NCBI GenBank assembly: GCA_948739805.1
Contig: CAPYID010000017.1
Span: 1-38,928 of the forward strand
DNA length: 38,928 nucleotides
Direction of reading: 5' to 3'
Origin: an uncultured Clostridia bacterium
GTDB taxonomy: Bacteria > Bacillota > Clostridia > TANB77 > CAG-508
In this document: positions 1-7,135 of the stretch, one piece after another
Layout of the letters: each line of letters begins with the position of its first letter
How positions within the stretch are numbered: position 1 is the first letter of the stretch
Translations under genes and position numbers: made by a program
The notes under the pieces: model-generated
Told to the model about the DNA's origin: nothing
The model's input: the letters and a program-made list of their open reading frames with translations, nothing else
Databases searched by the model: none

Positions 1-20
1 AAACTATAAGTTTTCCGAGT

Positions 21-39
21 CCCCCAGCATAGCTGGGGG
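21..39. repeat. Short perfect hairpin at the left edge
   Basis: CCCCCAGC (21-28) pairs perfectly with GCTGGGGG (32-39) around a 3-nt loop. It is GC-rich in an AT-rich background. It could be the last part of a terminator or of a dispersed palindrome whose remainder lies outside the window. No T-run follows on either strand, so a simple terminator is not supported. Confidence 0.5.
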
Positions 40-58
40 TTAACTTTAATGTTAATAA

Positions 59-93
59 AAAATCCTCTGTAAATTGCTTTAACAGAGGATTTT
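59..93 (-). terminator. Terminator downstream of the left tRNA 3' half
   Basis: A 12-bp perfect stem (59-70 with 82-93) is followed on the minus strand by a T-run (GGATTTTTTATTAA). It lies directly downstream of the CCA end of the tRNA fragment at 96-141, where a tRNA transcription unit should terminate. This supports reading the left flank as the original tRNA downstream region. Confidence 0.75.
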
Positions 94-95
94 CA

Positions 96-141
96 TTGGT
101 TGCGGGGGTAAGACTCGAACTTACGACCTTCGGGTTATGAG
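96..141 (-). other. Left attachment site, 3' half of an initiator-type tRNA-Met
   Basis: Read on the minus strand this starts with the anticodon loop CTCATAA (anticodon CAT). It continues through the stem CCCGA, a short variable loop, a complete T arm (GTAAG-TTCGAGT-CTTAC) and CCCCGCA-A-CCA. It is identical to 22098-22143. The expected 5' partner of the anticodon stem (TCGGG) and the D arm are absent beyond position 141, so this is not a complete tRNA gene. Its repetition at both island ends makes it an att core, with crossover within the tRNA 3' half. Confidence 0.85.
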
Positions 142-260
142 CGACATTTGAACGTTTTTTGTGAGTTTGTGAAAATTAGAGTTTTTGTTGGTATATTGCT
201 ATTTACAAGAGTTTTGGTTTGTGGAACATTTGTGCATTTTTAGGGCATTTTTGGAAAAGA

Positions 261-283
261 TTTTACCCAATTTTTACCCAATT
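261..283 (+). promoter_or_regulatory. Left pair of putative integrase arm-binding sites
   Basis: Two TTTTACCCAA motifs in tandem with an 11-bp period, about 120 bp inside the left att core. The same 23-bp arrangement recurs with one mismatch at 21984-22006, inside the other end. Integrases with an N-terminal arm-binding domain use such repeated sites on both sides of the core. The sites are directly visible; the binding role is inferred. Confidence 0.6.
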
Positions 284-370
284 CGTATAGTACGTTTGTT
301 CTTGAGAAAATTGGCTCTTGTGGGTCCATTTTTGAAAATGAAAAATTTTAATTTTTGGAGGTTTTAGATT

Positions 371-658
371 ATGAATAATTTGAGAGAGGTTAATGAAGAT
401 ATTTTGAAAGATTGGTTAGATTTTAGAGAGGATACTATTGCTAGTCTTACTTGTGCAGAAGATAAAAAGCATTTTATTTGTTTTGAGGAGATTTCTGAAA
501 GGATTTTGAGGAATGTTCCTGAACAGAATAAAAAGTATGTGCAGAAGCAACTAAACAAATTAGATGAAAATTTTATGGATTATATTTTTTATTGGAATGA
601 GAAGTATTATAGGAATGGGTTTTGTGATGGAGTGCAGCTAATTATGGGTTGTTTTTAG
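371..658 (+). CDS. Small hypothetical protein, 95 aa
   Basis: This acidic 95-residue protein has no membrane segment or signal peptide. A good Shine-Dalgarno (GGAGG at 357-361) stands 9 nt before the ATG. The C-terminal part (residues about 68-93) is aromatic and ends in a YYRNGFCDGVQLIMG-type stretch, which resembles small Clostridia proteins of the DUF6809 type. That resemblance comes from memory and is weak. It is the only plus-strand gene in the left 15 kb of the island and faces the 1057-aa gene convergently, sharing a terminator with it. It lies next to the left att, a usual place for island passenger genes. Function unknown. Confidence 0.75.
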   Translation: MNNLREVNEDILKDWLDFREDTIASLTCAEDKKHFICFEEISERILRNVPEQNKKYVQKQLNKLDENFMDYIFYWNEKYYRNGFCDGVQLIMGCF

Positions 659-708
659 AAATAATAGTTAAAAGTGAGCAAAATTGCTCACTTTTAACTA
701 TTATTTCT
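657..708. terminator. Bidirectional terminator, 25-bp perfect inverted repeat
   Basis: Positions 657-681 pair perfectly with 684-708 around a 2-nt loop, one of the longest perfect palindromes in the window. It lies between two convergent genes and overlaps the stop codon of the left one. The A/T-rich outer stem provides a U-run for either strand. Confidence 0.8.
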
Positions 709-712
709 AAAT

Positions 713-3700
713 TTAATTCGGCAAATATTTTCTTATATCAATTTGTTTTTCTTTACATTTATTTTCTATTAATCTATATATATCATTAATAAAAAATGAT
801 ACAAATAAATTTTCATATACAATATCAAACACTTGTATATATTGAACTCCTTTTAGGTTTTCAATTCTTCCTAATAATATTGGCACATAATATTCTATAC
901 TCACTTTATTTTCCATTACTGATTCTATTATAGAAATGAATTTATTCTTATTTTCTTCATTAAAACTTTCATACAATTCTTTTAATATTTCTGATAAAGT
1001 ATCTGGATATAATGTATAAATATAATTGCATTTTGAAAATTTAATGAAATTTGATATATATTCATCGTGACTTTTAGAAAAGCATTTTACAAGTTGCATT
1101 GAATTTGTATGTTTTATCCCATAATTATTAGCTATCTTCCTAATCATCAAATCATCACTAATAAACGGTAATCCTTCTTTTTTTGATAGAATCATTAAAT
1201 CAAACTGTATTTTGTCTAAAAAACCTATTGTTTTATCATTTAACAATTCATCTTTTTCTGCTTCAATATCAATAGTTTTAAATTTATTTATATAATTATA
1301 AAGCTTTTTCCAAAATCTAATCTGTTCAATTATAGGAGTTTCATTTAACGATAATTGTTCATTATCAGTTAAATATAAAAAGCTTTCCGTTTTTTCTTGT
1401 TTTTTTACTAACATTTCATAAAAATACTCAAATTTGTTTTTTAATGAAGTCGTAATATATATTTTTTCAAAAAAATCATCTGGTATTAGATCTAACATAT
1501 CCAATAAGGTTAATACTATGATTGCACTTATATCTAAGACAAATCCATTATTCAAATTTATATCTACCGTTTCTCCACATAATAGAACTCTATCATTATT
1601 AAATAATAATGTATTAATTAGTTTAATATACTCTTCAAAGTTATTTTCTCTACTTAATAATCCTGATAACGGAATACATTTATTTTCTTGATATATATCC
1701 AACCTTTTATTAGTACTGTTATTTATTTCAATCATTTTCTGTTTTATCTGTTCTATTGCTTCTTCTTCATTACAATTGTCCGATGTAAATAATTCGACAT
1801 GTTTATCTTTTTCTATGTACTTAAAAGCTTTTTGAGCTAAATATGTATATTTATTTGATACATCCTCGATTATATAATTTTTATTATCAATAGCTATTTT
1901 GTCGCCTTTCTTCAAATTAAATAATTTTAGCCCTATATCACTATATGTTCTAGTTATTAATGCATTAGCAACCATATTATTTTCTTTAAAATATTCCTCA
2001 TCTTCTAATAATATTATTTTCTTCTTATTTCCATTACTCAAGATTATTGCACAATCTTTCGTAATAGAATCATTTTTTTTATTTTCTTTATCATTTTGTA
2101 ACATAATAGTATACCAATACTGCTTAAATATATCTTTTTGCTTATTGTTTCCATTAGATAAATATATTGCTCTATATGAATACTTTAGAGCATAATTATA
2201 TCTTCCAATATAATTATACGCATCAACAGCAAGCATTAATGAATTAATTTGATTTTTTTCAGATATTGTTCTAATAATATTCTCATCAATTTTAGACTTA
2301 TTTTTTATTGATAATTGAATATATTTACAACCCGCTATAATATTAGAAGATTTTTCAAAGGATTCTTTATAGAATTTTATAGCTTCCAATTCTTTCCCCT
2401 TAGATTCACAAACTTCTCCATTTAAGTAATTCATATCAATTCTTTTATCTATAGAATCCTTATTTATATTTTCAACAAATTCAATTTGTTTTTTTGTTAA
2501 TTTTCCTACTCTTGATAAAAGTTCTAGTAGCTTATTTTGTAGTACTGGTGTCAAATTTATAGATTCCAAAAAAGAAATAGCCTCTTGTTCTAATCTCATT
2601 ACCATTGCTTCATTGCATATAACATCAATAGATATAACATCTTTTTCATTTAAAAGTTTTATACATTTTTTGAATTGTTCCTTATATTTCTTGTTTCTTC
2701 TATTTATATCATATAGCATTTTAGCAGTACATGAAAAAAATAATGGCATCTTCCTAAATTTACTATTATTTAATTTTATTAATTCAGTTTCTGTATATTT
2801 TTTCTTTTTGTTTTTAGCTATAATTAACATTGATGCAAGAAACCCATACCTATCAAATTTTTCAATTCCACATTTAGATAATAACTCAATTACTTTATCA
2901 TAATCATCTGTTAAAAAATATACTCTTACTAGAGTCTCAAATGAATCTTCATATTTTTTATTATAATATAAATCCTCTATTATTTCTTTAGCTTTATCAT
3001 ATTTTCCATTTTCAATTAATATTATTGCATAAAAGTGATTCATTATATTATTTTTTGCAAAATCAGGTATTGCATCGTAAAATTCAATTCCCTCTAAAGA
3101 GTTTGATTTTGATATTATTACTAACATATTATGATAATATAATTGTGTTTCCTCTTTATTTTGATTATTATAATAAAAATCAAAAACTTTTAAATTGTTA
3201 TATATTCGCTTTAATTTTTGTTTATTATCATCTGATATATATACCATAGCATCACTTGTATTAACTATCGAACTTGCTTCTTCATACATCTTAGTTATTT
3301 TTTTCTTAATTTCATCAGATGTATCATTTTTATATTCTTCAATATTATTTTTATTAATAGCCTTAGCCAATTGTTCAATAGAACTTTGAGATAATTCATT
3401 GATTACTTGTGAATCATCTTTTACATTAAGTAGTGAAGTGGCAATTTCTTGACATTCATTTTGTAGTATATATGATAAATATGATATGCCATATATTTCA
3501 AACTCTATATTTCCGCACATTTCTTTTATTTCTTCAGTCACCATCTCTTCAGGATTATCATTATTATGCAGAAAAATTATTTTTGATATTTTATTATTTA
3601 AAATGGGATTTTCTTTAATTTTCTTTAAACATTTCTCTACATCATCTTTAATTTTTGAATCTATTTTATCTTTTTGAGTTGTAATTTCTACATAAACATA

Positions 3701-3886
3701 TTTTTTCTCTGAATCAATAAATACTGAGTCTGGTGTTCCTAACTTAGTTTTATTGCTTCCTTTTACTGAACCTGTATATTTATAAGGTATATATCCCTTT
3801 TTACAAAGGATTTCGTTGCAAATTTTCTGGAATATTCCAGGTTCAATTGGAATTAATCTCATTTCAATATCAACAGTTCTTAACAT
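713..3886 (-). CDS. Large putative defence protein: nuclease-like, helical repeats, GreA-like, PIN-like
   Basis: 1057 residues. Residues about 10-140 look like a restriction-endonuclease fold: a basic loop, GTPD (D53), then a strand YVYVEITTQ with E67. The usual ExK lysine is replaced, so this would be a variant active site. Residues about 200-600 are regular amphipathic helices of TPR type. Residues about 615-680 resemble the GreA/GreB C-terminal domain (pattern SDIG..LF.LKKGDKIAI). Residues about 780-940 resemble a PIN nuclease (D785, D896 and the pair D911/D912 in FISDDLMIRKIANNYGIKH). The ATG follows GAGG with 6-nt spacing. It lies 68 nt downstream of rloB on the same strand and may belong to that operon. 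The domain calls are by eye and the function is inferred: a nucleic-acid-cleaving defence effector. I do not recognise a named family for the whole architecture. Confidence 0.7.
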   Translation of the reverse strand: MLRTVDIEMRLIPIEPGIFQKICNEILCKKGYIPYKYTGSVKGSNKTKLGTPDSVFIDSEKKYVYVEITTQKDKIDSKIKDDVEKCLKKIKENPILNNKISKIIFLHNNDNPEEMVTEEIKEMCGNIEFEIYGISYLSYILQNECQEIATSLLNVKDDSQVINELSQSSIEQLAKAINKNNIEEYKNDTSDEIKKKITKMYEEASSIVNTSDAMVYISDDNKQKLKRIYNNLKVFDFYYNNQNKEETQLYYHNMLVIISKSNSLEGIEFYDAIPDFAKNNIMNHFYAIILIENGKYDKAKEIIEDLYYNKKYEDSFETLVRVYFLTDDYDKVIELLSKCGIEKFDRYGFLASMLIIAKNKKKKYTETELIKLNNSKFRKMPLFFSCTAKMLYDINRRNKKYKEQFKKCIKLLNEKDVISIDVICNEAMVMRLEQEAISFLESINLTPVLQNKLLELLSRVGKLTKKQIEFVENINKDSIDKRIDMNYLNGEVCESKGKELEAIKFYKESFEKSSNIIAGCKYIQLSIKNKSKIDENIIRTISEKNQINSLMLAVDAYNYIGRYNYALKYSYRAIYLSNGNNKQKDIFKQYWYTIMLQNDKENKKNDSITKDCAIILSNGNKKKIILLEDEEYFKENNMVANALITRTYSDIGLKLFNLKKGDKIAIDNKNYIIEDVSNKYTYLAQKAFKYIEKDKHVELFTSDNCNEEEAIEQIKQKMIEINNSTNKRLDIYQENKCIPLSGLLSRENNFEEYIKLINTLLFNNDRVLLCGETVDINLNNGFVLDISAIIVLTLLDMLDLIPDDFFEKIYITTSLKNKFEYFYEMLVKKQEKTESFLYLTDNEQLSLNETPIIEQIRFWKKLYNYINKFKTIDIEAEKDELLNDKTIGFLDKIQFDLMILSKKEGLPFISDDLMIRKIANNYGIKHTNSMQLVKCFSKSHDEYISNFIKFSKCNYIYTLYPDTLSEILKELYESFNEENKNKFISIIESVMENKVSIEYYVPILLGRIENLKGVQYIQVFDIVYENLFVSFFINDIYRLIENKCKEKQIDIRKYLPN

Positions 3887-3954
3887 ATGTTACCTCGTAC
3901 TTTTTCTTATATTATCTTTTTTCAATTTTATTATTCTCTTTTCTTTTGTAAAAA

Positions 3955-4596
3955 TTATTCTAAATATTCTTTTAATCCATCAACTATTTTATAGACTCTA
4001 GTCATTGGATTTCTTTTTGACGCTTGTCCATTTTTATTTAATTCTTCCATGTATTCGCAATTCTTTATTGCAGTATGTAACTTTCCTTCACTTGTAACCT
4101 TATCAAATATATTTGTATCGTTTTTAGTATAATTGCCTAAACCATTTTTCTGAAATTCTTTGCTAAGTTCTTGTAACACATCATCTTTTGAAATATATCT
4201 GTTTACCTTTTTAAAATGTGCCAATAGCCAAAGTTCAAAATTTGGATTAGACCAAGCTACATTATAAATACAATTATCTATTGCTGAATCAAATTGCTCA
4301 TCATTATAGTCATCTTTATCAAATACTACCCAAACTTGTCCATATACCTTATTAGCATGGTTAACTGTTTTTTGAGTATATTTTACTAAAGATGTAGTAT
4401 TCATTCCTGTACCTTTAACATCAATATTAGGAATTAAAACTTCTACCTTATTTCCATACTTTTCATTAATTTTTCTTTTTAATCCATTAAAATAATTAGG
4501 TTCTGTTTTCTTTCCTTCACATACAATCAAGTAATTGGCTGGTGCTTGCCTTTTACTTTTTAGTCTGTCTTTTCTTGAAATATTATTATTTTTCAT
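3955..4596 (-). CDS. rloB: RloB-like TOPRIM-fold protein
   Basis: The 213-residue protein has the RloB family features: a strand followed by CEGKKTEPNYF (E27, E32) near the N-terminus, the acidic VFDKDD motif (D93, D95), and SNPNFELWLLAHF at about 116-128. Together these give the conserved glutamate and DxD of a TOPRIM-type metal site. A basic N-terminal tail (residues 8-16) precedes the fold. Its start overlaps the end of rloA by 11 nt, so the two are translationally coupled. Rlo genes were named for their linkage to restriction operons, and here they lie beside a type I system. AAA ATPase plus TOPRIM nuclease is a recurrent anti-phage pairing, as in OLD-type and PARIS systems. The specific target is unknown. 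Confidence 0.85.
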   Translation of the reverse strand: MKNNNISRKDRLKSKRQAPANYLIVCEGKKTEPNYFNGLKRKINEKYGNKVEVLIPNIDVKGTGMNTTSLVKYTQKTVNHANKVYGQVWVVFDKDDYNDEQFDSAIDNCIYNVAWSNPNFELWLLAHFKKVNRYISKDDVLQELSKEFQKNGLGNYTKNDTNIFDKVTSEGKLHTAIKNCEYMEELNKNGQASKRNPMTRVYKIVDGLKEYLE

Positions 4597-5821
4597 AATC
4601 TATATCAAATTCTTCTAGTACTGGAATAGCACCGTATCTTCCAGTTAAATAGTCTTTATTGTATGTTGCATCGTTTCTTACTTTTTTACCTGCATTTTTA
4701 TCATCTTCTAATATATAATCAGATAAAGCATATATTTCTGAAATACCATCTTTGTCTTTTTCTGCAAACCATATTTCATCTCTTCTAAATGTTTCCTTAT
4801 TTAAGTTTACTGTATCATGTGTTGAATATATTAACTGTCCATTGCCTTTATTTGTTTCACTATTATGGAATAAATTAATTATATATCTTGTTAATAAAGG
4901 ATGTAATTTTGCATCTAATTCATCAACAAATAATACCATTCCATTTTTTAATGCATCCATGAAGAAGTCAAACAAGTGAAACATTTTTCTAGTACCATTT
5001 GATTCTAAATAAAATGGTAATGCTTTCAATTCTCCATTTTCTCCTTTATGAATAACTTCAATGTCTATTATTCCATTATTGCTTTTTACTGCTTCTATTG
5101 AATCTGGTGTTGTTTTTATTCCTTCAATCCCAGAATCAAATGTCTTTATAAATTTTAATAGTTCTTTTTTGTAATTTTCATCACTTAATATTTTTAATGA
5201 AACTCTATTATTAATAAATCTTTCAAAATTAGGATTGCCTAAGTCCAAATATGTGCTGTTTACAAACCAATCATACACATTATTGAAATCCTCATTATCC
5301 TTATCAATTTTGCTATATATGTTTAAGAATAAAGTCCTTTCATCAATATTAGCTAATTTAGAAAGTTTATTGTCTTTCATCATTTTTATGTTGTTATTTT
5401 CTCTTTCAAATATAGAATAAAATTTATTAACTCTTTTTTCATATAACCATTCTGAAATTATATTATCTTTTACTAGTTCAAAACCATATTTATATATTTT
5501 ATTGTTTTTTGCTAATATTTCTACTTCTAAAGCAATTGGATCATTATTTATCATAAAACTATAGATATTTTCTTCATCTATTGGAGAATTCTTTTTAGAG
5601 TCATCACTTACTAGTATTCTTTTTTTCATATAATCAAAAGCTTGTAACACATTAGTTTTGCCACTAGCATTAGCACCATAAATTGCAGATACTTTTAAAT
5701 ATTCACTACTATCTAATTTAGCTACATTATATTCATGTTCTTTTAATGAAGTTGCTTCCATATCTAAACAATTTTCATTTTTGAAAGATTTGAAATTTTT
5801 AAAACTAAATCTTATTAACAT
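4586..5821 (-). CDS. rloA: RloA-like AAA/ABC-type ATPase
   Basis: This 411-residue ATPase belongs to the AAA15/OLD-like group. The N-terminus is the typical IRFSFKNFKSF strand-loop, followed by Walker A GANASGKTN (49-57). A signature-like stretch LESNGTRKM (272-280), Walker B MVLFVDELDAKLH (295-307) and a switch histidine in STHD (333-336) follow. The middle (about 100-270) is the helical insertion where such proteins bind partners. A strong RBS (AAAGGAGG) and a TTGATG-N17-TATAAT promoter precede it. It is the first gene of an operon with the overlapping rloB. The expected role is the ATP-dependent sensor or regulator of the RloB nuclease. Confidence 0.88.
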   Translation of the reverse strand: MLIRFSFKNFKSFKNENCLDMEATSLKEHEYNVAKLDSSEYLKVSAIYGANASGKTNVLQAFDYMKKRILVSDDSKKNSPIDEENIYSFMINNDPIALEVEILAKNNKIYKYGFELVKDNIISEWLYEKRVNKFYSIFERENNNIKMMKDNKLSKLANIDERTLFLNIYSKIDKDNEDFNNVYDWFVNSTYLDLGNPNFERFINNRVSLKILSDENYKKELLKFIKTFDSGIEGIKTTPDSIEAVKSNNGIIDIEVIHKGENGELKALPFYLESNGTRKMFHLFDFFMDALKNGMVLFVDELDAKLHPLLTRYIINLFHNSETNKGNGQLIYSTHDTVNLNKETFRRDEIWFAEKDKDGISEIYALSDYILEDDKNAGKKVRNDATYNKDYLTGRYGAIPVLEEFDIDYEK

Positions 5822-5846
5822 TTTAAAATCCTCCTTTACTTTATAT

Positions 5847-5875
5847 ATTATATGCTAAAATTAAAAAAACATCAA
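5847..5875 (-). promoter_or_regulatory. rloAB promoter
   Basis: On the minus strand TTGATG (5870-5875) and TATAAT (5847-5852) are separated by exactly 17 bp, and the start codon of rloA follows about 26 bp downstream of the -10. This is a good sigma-A type promoter. Confidence 0.7.
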
Positions 5876-5908
5876 TATTTTTGAGATATTTTCTCAAATT
5901 TTATTGAT
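5871..5908. promoter_or_regulatory. Inverted repeat over the rloAB -35 box, possible operator
   Basis: ATCAATA (5871-5877) pairs with TATTGAT (5902-5908), and inner TTGAGA (5881-5886) pairs with TCTCAA (5892-5897). The left arm covers most of the -35 hexamer. A dyad in this position could bind a repressor. Which protein would bind is unknown. Confidence 0.45.
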
Positions 5909-5938
5909 ATTTTTAATTTTATCCATAATTGCTTATTG

Positions 5939-5986
5939 TTTTAAAGTGCAATTTTTGCACTTTAAAATGTTAGAATTGCACTTTAA
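5939..5986 (-). terminator. Terminator of the hsd operon, with a third copy of the stem motif
   Basis: A 13-bp perfect stem (5939-5951 with 5955-5967) contains AAAGTGCAA and lies downstream of the last gene of the hsd operon. A third copy of the arm, TTGCACTTTAA, occurs at 5976-5986. Two alternative hairpins are therefore possible. Confidence 0.6.
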
Positions 5987-6002
5987 GTTTATAATTAGCC
6001 TT

Positions 6003-6275
6003 CTATTCTATCTTTTGATTTAATGGAATTTTACTAAGATTTCTATATTTATTGTTTTCCCACTTTTCATATTTTCTTTTATAATTTTCTTCATCATTTG
6101 CTAATACTTCTGTACCATCATCGAAAATAATTAAAATTTTGCTAAAATCTTTTCCTCCAAAATGTAAATATTCATTACCACCATCAATATAGCAATTTTC
6201 ACATTTACAAGATACTAAATTATGCACACTTTTCGATTCAATTATGTCTCCACAAATTAAACATTTAATTTTCAT
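6003..6275 (-). CDS. Small zinc-ribbon-like protein, last gene of the hsd operon
   Basis: The preferred start is the ATG at 6275 (90 residues), because GGAG stands 7 nt before it. An in-frame TTG two codons upstream is possible. The N-terminus has IKCLICGD and, about 20 residues later, CKCENC: two cysteine pairs fitting a small zinc ribbon. A strand-rich middle with FDDGTEVLANDEENY follows. It resembles a small family often found beside phage and restriction genes (DUF7695-type, from memory). It begins 2 nt after the stop of the upstream gene, so the two are coupled. Function is unknown; co-transcription with hsdR suggests an accessory to the restriction system. Confidence 0.7.
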   Translation of the reverse strand: MKIKCLICGDIIESKSVHNLVSCKCENCYIDGGNEYLHFGGKDFSKILIIFDDGTEVLANDEENYKRKYEKWENNKYRNLSKIPLNQKIE

Positions 6276-6277
6276 AT

Positions 6278-7135
6278 TCAATCTCCATTTATAATCTTTA
6301 AATTTGTTAACTTTTTAGTAACATCATAATATTCCACTTTAGACAAAACTTTTTCTATTGCTTCTTTATATTTCTTTTGATTATTTTTGATGTCCATTTC
6401 TATATTCATAAATTCTTTTTTTATCTTTTCTTCCATATCCTTATAATACTCTTTATTAATATCTAAAAATGCATATTTATTTACTTCTTTTAATTTATTT
6501 TTATCTATATTATTACAAAAATAAATTAAAATTAACCTTTCTATAATGTATTTAAATACCACTGAATCTTGAAAAGTTTCATCATCTATTATTTTTTCTT
6601 CATATAATATTTCTAAAAATATTATTGGTAAAACCATTACTACATTAAGGTATAATACTATAACATCTATTTTTTCTCTTTCAAAAAACCTTAGCATATT
6701 TCTATGAATTGTTGGATGTGCAAATTTAGATAAAACATTGTATATTTTATTATAATCTTCTTCTATATTTTTATATCTTTTTAATATTATATCTCTTAAA
6801 TATCTTTGTGATAAATAGTCTTTTTCTTTTCTATTTAACTTTCTTCTTTTAATATAACGTTCATAGCTATCCTCTCTACAATATTCTTTTCTAACATTTG
6901 TATCTATTCTAATTCCAAATAGCATCATCATTAATTCAAATGCATTTCTAGTTAAAACTATTCCATCTAGTAATCTATTATTATCTACCAGCCTGTATGC
7001 ACGCTTATATGTATCTATACAATCATTAAACAACTCAATTTCAATAGAATCACCTATTTTACTTTTTACTCCCTGCAATTTGTTTATAAAAATATCATTT
7101 ATATCAAAAAAAACACTTTTTACTTCATCATTCAT
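6278..7135 (-). CDS. All-helical hypothetical protein in the hsd operon
   Basis: 285 residues, predicted almost wholly helical. Residues about 50-75 form a helix ending RNAFELMMMLFGI. Residues about 130-150 contain YNVLSKFAHPTIHRNMLRFF, and a hydrophobic helix follows (about 155-180). The pairing of an early Arg-containing helix with an HPTIH motif recalls the DUF5677/HEPN-like helical group, but no clean R-x(4-6)-H HEPN motif is visible and the call is uncertain. The ATG abuts the hsdR stop codon with no gap, so translation is probably coupled. Its consistent place between hsdR and a zinc-ribbon gene suggests an accessory or second defence layer linked to the type I system. Confidence 0.72.
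   Translation of the reverse strand: MNDEVKSVFFDINDIFINKLQGVKSKIGDSIEIELFNDCIDTYKRAYRLVDNNRLLDGIVLTRNAFELMMMLFGIRIDTNVRKEYCREDSYERYIKRRKLNRKEKDYLSQRYLRDIILKRYKNIEEDYNKIYNVLSKFAHPTIHRNMLRFFEREKIDVIVLYLNVVMVLPIIFLEILYEEKIIDDETFQDSVVFKYIIERLILIYFCNNIDKNKLKEVNKYAFLDINKEYYKDMEEKIKKEFMNIEMDIKNNQKKYKEAIEKVLSKVEYYDVTKKLTNLKIINGD

Noticed and set aside
185..367. 60-aa plus-strand open frame near the left att
   Set aside because: It runs through the putative integrase arm sites, has no RBS and reads as low-complexity aromatic sequence.
4586..5821. AriA of a PARIS system
   Set aside because: The partner has RloB features (CEGKKTEPNYF, NPNFELWLLAHF), not those of a DUF4435 AriB, so RloAB is the better call.
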